From contig NZ_JAOPXV010000103.1 in assembly GCF_025964975.1 (NCBI RefSeq), positions 1 to 49,768 on the forward strand: DNA of 49,768 nucleotides, read 5' to 3'. The notes below the pieces were generated by a model. The model saw only the letters and a program-made list of their open reading frames with translations. It made no database searches and had not been told where the DNA came from. Within the stretch, counting starts at the first letter, position 1. Every line of letters begins with the position of its first letter. Below are positions 18,878-27,283 of this stretch, piece after piece. The position numbers and the translations under genes were made by a program. This DNA comes from Nocardioides sp. GTDB taxonomy: Bacteria; Actinomycetota; Actinomycetes; Propionibacteriales; Nocardioidaceae.

Positions 18878-19810
18878 GTGACCCACTCTCCCGCACGTTC
18901 CGTCCTCGTCTCCCTCTCCGTCGCCGCCATCGCCGCCACCACCCTCGTCTGCTCCGCCAGCGCCGCACAGGCCGCTCCGAAGCGTGTCATCACCGCTTGT
19001 TTCAACACGGACACCGGTTCGATCAGGGTCGTCGACAACGCCCAGTCGTGCCGTGGCTCCGAGGACCGCATTCGATGGGTCCGTGGGGGCGACTCCGGCC
19101 AGGGCAGCAACCAGGGTCCGCGCGGGGCGCAGGGCGAGAAGGGCGACGCCGGAGCTCCGGGTGCCGCTGGCGCCGCGGGTGTCACCGGCGCCACGGGTGC
19201 CAAGGGTGCCGACGGTGTGAAGGGCGCAACGGGTGCCAGCGGACCTGCGGGCCCCGGCGGCGCTGATCGTGCGACCGGCGACTCGGGTGCGACCGGGGCG
19301 ACCGGGGGCATCGGCCCGATGGGCCTGAGCGGACCCGCCGGCCCGGCGGGCGCGGACGGCGCAACCGGTCCTGCTGGCGCAACTGGGGCCGACGGCCTGA
19401 CCGGAGGCAGCGGAGCTCCCGGACCTCAGGGCGCTGCCGGCGCGGTCGGCTCACAGGGACCGATCGGTACGCAAGGCCCTGCGGGACCGCAGGGAATCCC
19501 CGGCCCCGCGGGAGCGACCGGTGCGAGCTCGTTCGCGGTGACCTACCGTCCGGGCCCCGTCGTCATCGGCACGAATGCTTACACGACGATCACGGGTGTC
19601 AGTTGCGCAGCGAGCGAGACAGCCATCGGCATGGCCCATCACGCCGCCCCCTCCGTCAACAACCCCGACTTCGAGAACGTGCTGGTGTCGGGCGACTATC
19701 CCAGCGACGCCGTCGGAGCCGTCGACCTCGTAGACGCGAAGTACTGGACCATCAACGTCTTTCTGCAGACAGCGACGCAGTTCGAGACCTACACGATCTG
19801 CGCCTCGTAG
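18878..19810 (+). CDS. secreted collagen-like (Gly-X-Y) repeat protein with C-terminal globular domain
   Basis: Signal peptide-like N-terminus, 46 consecutive triplets (19115-19528) broken by one G-to-R, then a ~70-aa non-repetitive tail. Confidence 0.88.
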   Translation: MTHSPARSVLVSLSVAAIAATTLVCSASAAQAAPKRVITACFNTDTGSIRVVDNAQSCRGSEDRIRWVRGGDSGQGSNQGPRGAQGEKGDAGAPGAAGAAGVTGATGAKGADGVKGATGASGPAGPGGADRATGDSGATGATGGIGPMGLSGPAGPAGADGATGPAGATGADGLTGGSGAPGPQGAAGAVGSQGPIGTQGPAGPQGIPGPAGATGASSFAVTYRPGPVVIGTNAYTTITGVSCAASETAIGMAHHAAPSVNNPDFENVLVSGDYPSDAVGAVDLVDAKYWTINVFLQTATQFETYTICAS

Positions 19811-19828
19811 ACCCAGTGTTGCATGGAC

Positions 19829-19844
19829 GTCAGCAGGTGCTGAC
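19829..19844. terminator. putative hairpin after collagen-like gene
   Basis: GTCAGC-AGGT-GCTGAC stem shortly after the stop; no clear U-tract. Confidence 0.35.
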
Positions 19845-20191
19845 CTCCACGCACCGGCGGCGTACGGCGTTCGGCGAGCGCGGTCACCGGCGCCACGGCT
19901 CACCGGTTGCGCCGGGGGTCGCAGGCCCGTACGAACTCCCGCAGCAACAGGTCGACCTTGACCGGGTCCCGCGCCAATGGGATGTACTCCCCTCCGTCGT
20001 TGAGGACCAGGTCACCCCCGGTCAGGTCGGCCACGACCCGGCTCCGCTCGTACGGCGATACAGCGATCGGAGGCAGGTCACGCAGCACCTCCGTAGTTGG
20101 CTCTAGTTCCTCGGACGCGTCGCGGACGAGGCCGACGCGAGAGGCGAGCTCAGGGGTGTGAGGGGGGCGGAGGGTCCGTGCCTCCGCAGCA

Positions 20192-20207
20192 CGTTGTCCA
20201 GACAACG
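20192..20207. promoter_or_regulatory. palindromic operator-like site upstream of DUF4242 gene
   Basis: CGTTGTC-CA-GACAACG, 7-2-7 perfect inverted repeat about 70 bp before ATG 20275. Confidence 0.45.
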
Positions 20208-20274
20208 CGTTGCGCACTCGTCCCGGTGGGAGCACACTCGAAAGCTTCAGTAAACCCCACACCAGGAGGGCACC

Positions 20275-20523
20275 ATGCCCGAGTTCATGGACGTACACAC
20301 CACCATGCAAGGAGTGACACCAGAGGGGCTGGCGGAGGCCCACGACGCAGACCTCGCCATCCAGGACGAGGAGGGCGTCAACTTCAAGCAGGCTTGGGCG
20401 GACCCCGAGAGCGGGATGGTCTTCTGTCTCTCAGAGGCGCCGGACGCCGGGGCCGTACAACGGATCCACGAGCGCGCGGGTCACCCGGCGGACCAGATCT
20501 ACGAGGTGCCGGTGCAGATCTAG
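20275..20523 (+). CDS. DUF4242 / SCO4226-type small protein
   Basis: MPEFMDVHTTMQGVTPEGLAEAHDADLAIQDEEGVNFKQAW...; RBS AGGAGG. Confidence 0.75.
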   Translation: MPEFMDVHTTMQGVTPEGLAEAHDADLAIQDEEGVNFKQAWADPESGMVFCLSEAPDAGAVQRIHERAGHPADQIYEVPVQI

Positions 20524-20529
20524 CGCCGC

Positions 20530-20552
20530 CTCAGACGTCGAAGCGGAACTCC
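20530..20552. repeat. distal copy of ychF 3'-end repeat (candidate att site)
   Basis: CTCAGACGTCGAAGCGGAACTCC versus CTCAAACGTTGAAGCGGAACTCC at 36767-36789: 21/23 identical, same orientation, each flush with a minus-strand stop (EFRFDV* / EFRFNV*). Confidence 0.55.
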
Positions 20553-20659
20553 TGGACATCACGACTCGTCAGCCCTTCCGGCGGATGCCTCGGCGAACGG
20601 TCACGTTCCCGGCCTTGTCAGTGGCCCTCACGACCCAGGCGACCACGCCGCCAGGCCTG

Positions 20660-20936
20660 GACCTAGGCAAGGCCGGCTGGCTCAGCTGCGTCACCCGTTG
20701 GGCCATGGCTTCGGCCTTGGGAGCCACGAGGTAGCCCTTGAGCCCGGCGTCGTCGATGACGGAGACCTTGGCCGCGCCGTACGCCTTGACCTTCTCGGCC
20801 ACCGCGTCGGCCTTGTCCGCCGAGCCGAAGAACACCGCGGAGGGCTCGCCGAGACGACCTGCGATGTCAGCAGCTCGTAGGTCGGCTTCTTGACCTCACC
20901 GTCGGTGTGGTCGATGACAACCAGAACTTCAGACAT
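20660..20936 (-). pseudogene. etfA: electron transfer flavoprotein alpha subunit remnant, frameshifted and truncated
   Basis: MSEVLVVIDHTDGEVKKPTYELLT in one frame, then LGEPSAVFFGSADKADAVAEKVKAYGAAKVSVIDDAGLKGYLVAPKAEAMAQ in another, then unrelated sequence. Confidence 0.8.
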
Positions 20937-20949
20937 GTCCGGGTCTCTC

Positions 20950-21427
20950 TTAGATGAACTTCTTGGAGGCGAGGAAACCGGCCAGCGCGACCGCGCCCGA
21001 GCCGTCCTCGTCGGTGACGATCTCGCCGGCAGTGCGCGGCGGGCGGGGCGTGGTGTCCGCGACCTGGGTCCAGGCCACCGACAGACCGACCCGGTCGGCG
21101 TCGATGCCGAGGTCGGCCAGGGAGTAGGTCTCGAGCAGCTCCTTCTTGGCCGCCGTGATCGTCGACCACGTGGACGGCCCTGTCGGCGCCCATCTGCAGG
21201 GCCTTGCTGACCGCGTCGACGGCCTTCTCCGGATCGACGCACAGCGCGGTGACCGTGATCTCCTCGTCGGTGCGCTTCTCGCGGAGCTGCAACGCCTGCT
21301 CGACGGCGTATTCGTCGAGCTCGGACAGCAAGCCGTCCACGCCGACGCGATCGACGGTGTAGTCCGACTCGAACTGCCGATCGCCAGTGGCGTCAGGCAC
21401 GTACTTCACACAGACGACAATGTTCAT
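20950..21427 (-). pseudogene. etfB: electron transfer flavoprotein beta subunit remnant with internal deletion
   Basis: N-terminus MNIVVCVKYVPDATGDRQFESDYTVDRVGVDGLLSELDEYAVEQALQL...HVVDD joins directly, in another frame, to the C-terminus TAAKKELLETYSLADLGIDADRVGLSVAWTQV...FLASKKFI*. Confidence 0.85.
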
Positions 21428-21660
21428 GATGCGTGGCCTCGCGGCCCCTCCTCTGATCGTGATTCCCGACGAGCCCGCGGATCGTGCGCTTCCGGGGATG
21501 TGCGCTATGAAGCTCGCGGACGGCATCCCGCACAAACGTTCAGACGGCGGTGCAACTCAGGAACGTTCGGTTGACTCGAACTCCATGCCGGGTCAAGTCG
21601 CCATACCGTCTGGAGAAGACGTCGAGCTCAGACTCAGGCAGGAGATCATCAGCTACAGGC

Positions 21661-22647
21661 TCAGTCGATCTGACATCGGAGGGCTTCGCCTCGCAGGGCC
21701 CGCCCAAGCTCCTCGCTGGACAGCCGCTGCAGCGCGCCGAACGAATCCTGGTCATAGTAGGCGACGTGAGGAGTAAGTAGCACTGAGTCGAGTCCACGCA
21801 GCCGATGATCCATCGGTAAAGGTTCCGGCTCCGTAACGTCGAGTGCCGCTCCAGCGAGCGTGCCGTGGATCAGCGCGTCAGCCAGCGCGTCGTGGTCGAC
21901 AAGGGCGCCGCGCGCCGTGTTGACCAAGACCGCTCCGGGCTGCAGGTCCGCGAGAAATTCTGCGTTGACGAGATGTCTGGTCTGTGCGGTGGCAGGCGTG
22001 TGAAGCGAGATCACATGGGCTCGAGCCTGCAACTCCTGAAGAGTCACCCGCTCGATACCCGACTCGGTGAAGACTCTGTCCGCCACCATGGGATCTACAG
22101 CGATCACCTCGACACCGAAGGGCGTTAGACGGCGGTGCACGGCTCGCGCGATACGACCGAACCCGATGAGGCCGATCACCGTCGAACGCAAACCACGCAC
22201 GGGACCGACATCACCAGGGGTGCCCCAGCCGTTACCATCGATCACCCCGTGGTACTGCTGGAGCTTCCTGCTGAGACTCAGCACGCACGCGACTGCGTGG
22301 TCCGCTACGGTCTCGGCTCCGTAGTCGGGAACGTTGGCAACTTTGATGCCGAGCTGACGTGCGGCACTGAGATCGATGTTGTCTACCCCGACTCCCACTC
22401 GCACAACGACTCCACCCGGAGCCAAGGCTTCAAGGGCCTCTCGTGTGATGGCTGTGTGCCCGACCATGATCACGGCAGCTCCGGCAACCGCGGCGGCCAC
22501 AGCTTCGGGTGTCCCGTTTACTCCGGTGCATTCGGCGACCAGAAGGTCCGCGCCGTGCTTGCGTGCAACGGCTTGCTCTAGCCGTAGGTCTTCGAAGCCG
22601 TGGTCAGTCACCACGACCAATCGCCTGTCCACCTCAACACCCAGCAT
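21661..22647 (-). CDS. D-isomer-specific 2-hydroxyacid dehydrogenase family protein
   Basis: VIGLIGFGRIARAVHRRL Rossmann motif, NTARGALVDHDALADAL, TPHVAYY. Confidence 0.88.
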   Translation of the reverse strand: MLGVEVDRRLVVVTDHGFEDLRLEQAVARKHGADLLVAECTGVNGTPEAVAAAVAGAAVIMVGHTAITREALEALAPGGVVVRVGVGVDNIDLSAARQLGIKVANVPDYGAETVADHAVACVLSLSRKLQQYHGVIDGNGWGTPGDVGPVRGLRSTVIGLIGFGRIARAVHRRLTPFGVEVIAVDPMVADRVFTESGIERVTLQELQARAHVISLHTPATAQTRHLVNAEFLADLQPGAVLVNTARGALVDHDALADALIHGTLAGAALDVTEPEPLPMDHRLRGLDSVLLTPHVAYYDQDSFGALQRLSSEELGRALRGEALRCQID

Positions 22648-22947
22648 GTTCGCCCCATGGCGGGTACGGATGAAGCATTGCTATCCCCATATATTGACCT
22701 CGTCGAGGCGCCGCGTTACAGCCTCGGGAAGCCGCCCTGAAAGTGGGCGCGCGACCTCGAACGGGTCCAGCGGCTGAGATACCCGCAGAGAAGCCACCAC
22801 CATTACCTTCCCGTCCAAAGTTGACGTCGTGCCATCGAGGGTCGAAAGGCCACCTGATGGTGGCTCCGCCATCTGCGTCACCCGACTCCCGACTTGGCCG
22901 CGAGCACTTGACGGGATCATTGCGCTCCATACGATTTCCCCCGGCCG

Positions 22948-24120
22948 TCAGACGCCAGGGGGGCGAAGACGGGCGCGTTGTTTGCGCAACTCGTCCACCG
23001 TGCTCACGCCAATCAGCTGCATAGAGTTGATGAACTCTGCCCGCATGATCTCGAGGACACGGTCGACACCCTTCTCGCCCCCTGCCATCAGGCCGTACAG
23101 GTACGCACGCCCGATCATGACACCTTGAGCACCCAGGCCGACGGCGGCCGCTATGTCCGAGCCGGAACGCACACCCCCGTCCATGTACACCTCGGCACGA
23201 TCTCCGACCGTCTCTAGCACCGACTCCAGCTGTTCCAGCGGAGTGGGCGACCTATCAAGTTGGCGCCCACCGTGGTTTGAGATGACGACCGCGTCGGCAC
23301 CCGCCGCTACCGCGCGCGCTGCGTCGTCTGGCAGTTGCACGCCCTTGATCACAAGCTTTCCGTCCCATTGCGTGCGGAGCCAGTCGATATCGGCGAAGCT
23401 GGCCGTCGGGTCAAAGACGATGTTCGAGAGCTCGGCGACGGTACCGTTGAAGTGCTTGAGCGATGCGAACTCGAGCGGCTCAGTAAACAGAAAATTGAAC
23501 CACCAGTGCGGATGGCGGGCGCCGTCGAAAAATGTCCGCATCGTCAGCTGCGGTGGGATCGTCATGCCGTTGCGCTGGTCGCGCAGGCGCGGACCTCCTA
23601 CCGGGGTGTCCACTGTCAGCATGAGGGTGTCGCATCCAGTGGCCTTGGCTCGCTGCACGAAGTCAGCGGAAGCAGCCCGGTCGCGCCATAGGTAGAGCTG
23701 GAACCATCGCCGGACGTTCGGGACCTCCTCCGCGAGCCTCTCCGGCGGCGTGGTGCCCATGGTGGAGAGCACGTACGGTAGGCCTGCACGCTCAGCCGCG
23801 CGGGCCACAGCTGGCTCCCCCAGGTAGTGCATCATCCGAGTAAAACCAGTCGGACCAAGCACAAGCGGGAGCTCCGCACGCCGACCGACAATGTCGGTGC
23901 TTGGGTCGACGACGGACACGTCCCGCAGAACGCTGGGCAAGAACTCGACCCGTGAGAAGGCCGTACGCGCCCGTGCCATTGAGAGTTCCTCGCCGGCGCC
24001 CCCGTCGGTGTAGTCAAACACCGCCCGAGGGGTGCGCGCCCGAGCGGCCAACCGCAGGTCCTCCACGGTCACAGCCCGCGCCAACCGCCGTGTAGTTGGG
24101 GAGATCTCGAACTTCTTCAT
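22948..24120 (-). CDS. FMN-dependent alpha-hydroxy-acid oxidising enzyme
   Basis: VISNHGGRQLDRSPTPLEQL and MDGGVRSGSDIAAAVGLGAQGVMIGRAYLYGL; preferred start MKKFEISPTTRRLARAVTVEDL near 24120. Confidence 0.88.
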   Translation of the reverse strand: MKKFEISPTTRRLARAVTVEDLRLAARARTPRAVFDYTDGGAGEELSMARARTAFSRVEFLPSVLRDVSVVDPSTDIVGRRAELPLVLGPTGFTRMMHYLGEPAVARAAERAGLPYVLSTMGTTPPERLAEEVPNVRRWFQLYLWRDRAASADFVQRAKATGCDTLMLTVDTPVGGPRLRDQRNGMTIPPQLTMRTFFDGARHPHWWFNFLFTEPLEFASLKHFNGTVAELSNIVFDPTASFADIDWLRTQWDGKLVIKGVQLPDDAARAVAAGADAVVISNHGGRQLDRSPTPLEQLESVLETVGDRAEVYMDGGVRSGSDIAAAVGLGAQGVMIGRAYLYGLMAGGEKGVDRVLEIMRAEFINSMQLIGVSTVDELRKQRARLRPPGV

Positions 24121-24172
24121 TGTCAGGAGCGGACTCAAATCGCGCCACCGTGGTATGCGTCGCTTCACCACT

Positions 24173-24192
24173 GCATCCTGCATGCAGGATGC
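24173..24192. promoter_or_regulatory. 20-bp perfect palindrome, candidate GntR operator
   Basis: GCATCCTGCATGCAGGATGC is its own reverse complement; second TGCATGCA-core site at 24217-24231. Confidence 0.7.
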
Positions 24193-24270
24193 CGTAGAGT
24201 CAACACTTTCCGTCCATTGCATGCAGCATGCGGCCTTTGCTAGAATCGTGATACCAGACTTCGGAGGTAC

Positions 24271-24982
24271 CGTGACTGCCCATAACCCGGACGCATCGCC
24301 GTATTTGCACCTGAGTCAGTCGCCCATCCCGAGGCCGCCATCGCTGACCGATCTTGCCTACGCCCGGATTCGCGACGCATTGTTGCTCGGCGAACTCGCG
24401 CCGGGCGATGTCTTGAGTGTCGTGAAACTCGCCAACGCTCTAGATATGAGCCGTAGCCCGGTGCGTGCTGCTGCCGAGCGGATCGCCGCCGAGGGGCTCC
24501 TAGTTCAGCGAGGCAGCAACCTCCTCGTGCGGCAGATGCGGCGTCAAGACCTGCTCGATGCACTGCAGGTACGCGGTCCCCTGGAGTCACTCGCTACCAC
24601 ACTCGCAACCCCGCTGCTCGACGCGGGTGTCCTGCAGCGCTTGGAGGATATTCACGAGGGGTTCGCTCGTGCGGTCAGCGCGGACAACACCACGGTCGCA
24701 CGCCGCGCAGATCTGGAATTCCATCAAACCGTCCAGGAACGCAGTCAAAACCCGGTACTGATCGAACACCTCGAACGACTCCAAGCCCAAGTCATCCTCG
24801 CCACCTACTCCGCAGCTTGGGGGGCAAGCCAACATCAAGCGGTCGAAGAACACCGAGCAATCCTGGACTGCTTGAATGCCAAGGACTCCTCGGCGGCCGG
24901 GCTCGCTGCCCTGCACCACGTGGAGGCGGCTCGAAGTCGAGTCACCACTGAGTGGCCCGAAAGCACACCCTCCGGCGACTGA
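24271..24982 (+). CDS. GntR family (FCD domain) transcriptional regulator
   Basis: SLTDLAYARIRDALLLGELAPGDVLSVVKLANALDMSRSPVRAAAERIAAEGLLVQRGSNLLVR and a helical effector domain; divergent from the FMN oxidase. Confidence 0.88.
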
Positions 24983-25024
24983 ATCTCATTGTCGTGGCTC
25001 GACGGCCGAGTGGCCGCCCCCCCA

Positions 25025-25750
25025 TCAATGAGCGGTCCAGCCAAGGTCGGGCGTCAACGTCCCCCCAGTCAGAGCTAGGCCTGATGGTCCGAGTGCAAGT
25101 TCAACGCACTCAGCGACCGCGTCGACGGGCACCATCTCCGGGATTAGGTGGGTACCAGCAACGAAGTCTCGGACCGCCTCCGCGTAGTCGAGTTGGCAGA
25201 GCCGACGGATGTCGTCAACCCTGCGCTGTGTCATGGGCGACTCCACGTAGCCGGGACAAACCGCAACAGCCCCGATCCGGTCCGCGGCCCCGTCGGCCGC
25301 CAGCACCTTCACCAGTCCCAGGACGCCGTGCTTCGCCGAGACGTACGCGGCCTTTCGCGGCCCGGCCACGTGTGAGTGGGCCGACGCTATAGCGACGAAC
25401 CGTCCTTGCTGACTAGCGGCGAGGTGGGGCCACGCGTACTTGGCGAGTAGGAACGGACTGGTGAGCATCACTGCAAGCAAACGGTCCCAATCGTCTTCTG
25501 GGAACTTGTCCACTGGCGCCAGGACTTGCATACCCGCGGAGGGAATAACTGCGTCCAAACCTCCAAGGGACTCCACTGCCGCATCTACTGCGATGCGGTT
25601 GCCTTCGCGCTCAGACAGGTCCGCTACTACGCCGTCAAACCCGGCCACCAGGACGCGGTCGGCAGTGAAGACCCGATGACTCTGTTCGGCTAGACGCCGG
25701 GCAATGCGTCCGCCAATGCCGCCGGCGGCTCCTGTCAGCAGAATCCTCAC
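25025..25750 (-). CDS. SDR family oxidoreductase
   Basis: TGAAGGIGGRIA, ASAHSHVAGPRKAAYVSAKHG (YxxxK). Confidence 0.9.
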   Translation of the reverse strand: MRILLTGAAGGIGGRIARRLAEQSHRVFTADRVLVAGFDGVVADLSEREGNRIAVDAAVESLGGLDAVIPSAGMQVLAPVDKFPEDDWDRLLAVMLTSPFLLAKYAWPHLAASQQGRFVAIASAHSHVAGPRKAAYVSAKHGVLGLVKVLAADGAADRIGAVAVCPGYVESPMTQRRVDDIRRLCQLDYAEAVRDFVAGTHLIPEMVPVDAVAECVELALGPSGLALTGGTLTPDLGWTAH

Positions 25751-26589
25751 AATGAGACGCAGCGGTGGGTCATCGATCCAAGACCGGAAATTTCCGTGCG
25801 CACAACTTCACCTGCCGTGAGGTAGCGCGCGGGCGTCCGGCCCATCCCGACCCCGGCTGGCGTGCCAGTAAAAATGAGGTCTCCCGGGTGGAGCGTGCAG
25901 ATCGCCGAGAGCCGTTCTACCAAGAGTGGTAGCGAGTTGATCATCTGACCAGCGATGCCGTCCTGCACGAGCTCACCGTCCACCCAACATTGCAGACGCA
26001 GCGAAGAGAGGTCTCCTACCTCGTCCAGCGTGACCAAGGCGGGCCCGGTCGGGCCGTAGCCAGGGAAGCTCTTTCCCATGGAAAACTGGGGGGCAGGACC
26101 AATCATCTGCACGGCGCGGTCAGAGAAGTCCTGCCCTACCGTCACTCCTGCCACATAGGACAGCGCGTCCTCGGCTTTGACCTGGCTCGCCTCCGTGCCG
26201 ATGACCGCCACCAATTCGACCTCCCAGTCGACCGACTCGCCACTCAGCACCAGCTCACCTTCCGGTCCTGTTAAGGCGCTGGCGAACTTGGTGAAAACGG
26301 GCGGCAACGTCTCTGGCACCGCGAAGCCGGCCTCAAGGGCGTGCTCACTGTAATTGAGACCAATAGCAAAAACCTGTCGTGGCGCCGGAACGGGCGGCCC
26401 GAGCGCCTGCACGTCGAAGGGCGTCGCCGACGATGTGTCAGCGTCCTCGCCCCACGCGGCGAACGCCTTCCAGTCGGCGAACAGAGACTGCGGGTCTGGG
26501 CCGAACTTCCCATCGCTGACCTGGGCGATGTCAATCGCCCCGTTGTCAGTCTGCAGATGGGCGCGTCCGGCAAGGTTTATCAGTCGCAT
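25747..26589 (-). CDS. fumarylacetoacetate hydrolase family protein
   Basis: FAIGLNYSEHALEAGF, VDWEVELVAVIGTEA, IFTGTPAGVGMGRTPARYLTAGE. Confidence 0.9.
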   Translation of the reverse strand: MRLINLAGRAHLQTDNGAIDIAQVSDGKFGPDPQSLFADWKAFAAWGEDADTSSATPFDVQALGPPVPAPRQVFAIGLNYSEHALEAGFAVPETLPPVFTKFASALTGPEGELVLSGESVDWEVELVAVIGTEASQVKAEDALSYVAGVTVGQDFSDRAVQMIGPAPQFSMGKSFPGYGPTGPALVTLDEVGDLSSLRLQCWVDGELVQDGIAGQMINSLPLLVERLSAICTLHPGDLIFTGTPAGVGMGRTPARYLTAGEVVRTEISGLGSMTHRCVSL

Positions 26590-26701
26590 TTAATTAAGTC
26601 AACCTTTCAATATTGGGCCGCAGGACAGAATGCGGGCGGCCGGCCGGTGCCGCCTGCGGGCGCGTTGGGCACAGTCGGCGTCAGCACGGGCACTGATGTC
26701 G

Positions 26702-27253
26702 CTATACGTCGATGAACACAGGCCCGCGGGCGATCACTCGGTTGATTACCTCTTCGATCTCCTCGAAGTCGGGGTCGTAACCCAACGACTCCTGCCCGGG
26801 GTACTTCAGCCGTCGGTTGATCTCGTCATCCAGGAAGTACGCCCCGGCAATGACGTGGCTGACGAGTTCGAATTGAGCACCCTCGAGGGCCCTCACCGCA
26901 CCGAGCGGGTCTTCAGGGACGAGCACGGGCAGATCGGCTAGGGCCGCGACAAGAGGCCCAGCTAGGTCGGGGCGAGCCTGGAGGGCCCGCGGAAGGAGTC
27001 GGTCGATGACACCGGCCTCCACCGCCGATGGCATGTCGAGTTCTGGCGCCGCAGGGATGAGAGCGTCGGCGACCCACTGGAGCTGGTCAGCCACGTCAGC
27101 CAGAGCTAGGACGGGATCCGTGGACGCTAGGGGAAGGTCACTGTCTGCTGGGCCGGGAGGCGAAGCTACGGCCTCCACGTTGACCCAACTTAGTTGGGGA
27201 GCCACTTCGACCTCGTTCGCCGGGTCTGAGATGTTGTCTGGACCATCTGGCAT
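26702..27253 (-). CDS. gluconate 2-dehydrogenase subunit 3-like small subunit
   Basis: GAYFLDDEINRRLKYPGQESLGYDPDFEEIEEVINRVIARGPVFIDV, immediately upstream of the GMC gene in the operon. Confidence 0.65.
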   Translation of the reverse strand: MPDGPDNISDPANEVEVAPQLSWVNVEAVASPPGPADSDLPLASTDPVLALADVADQLQWVADALIPAAPELDMPSAVEAGVIDRLLPRALQARPDLAGPLVAALADLPVLVPEDPLGAVRALEGAQFELVSHVIAGAYFLDDEINRRLKYPGQESLGYDPDFEEIEEVINRVIARGPVFIDV

Positions 27254-27283
27254 ATGCGTCTTCCAATCTAGGTGAAGGCTTAA

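Noticed and set aside
18636-18968. 110-aa minus-strand Pro/Arg-rich ORF
   Set aside because: Low-complexity and overlaps the collagen-like gene start; only the last ~50 residues might be real.
19115-19528. Repetitive DNA considered as CRISPR or minisatellite
   Set aside because: Irregular 9-nt periodicity explained by Gly-X-Y collagen codons; no spacer structure.
19900-20343. 147-aa minus-strand ORF (…DLTGGDLVLNDGGEYIPLARDPVKVDLLLREFVRACDPRRNR), considered as an antitoxin-like protein
   Set aside because: The C-terminal half looks coding but no motif supports a toxin-antitoxin call and the N-terminal half reads as antisense of the DUF4242 leader.
22681-22869. Possible small ORF between FMN oxidase and 2-hydroxyacid dehydrogenase (MAEPPSGGLSTLDGTTSTLDGKVMVVASLRVSQPLDPFEVARPLSGRLPEAVTRRLDEVNIWG)
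   Set aside because: Plausible composition but no recognisable family or clear RBS; not enough support to call.
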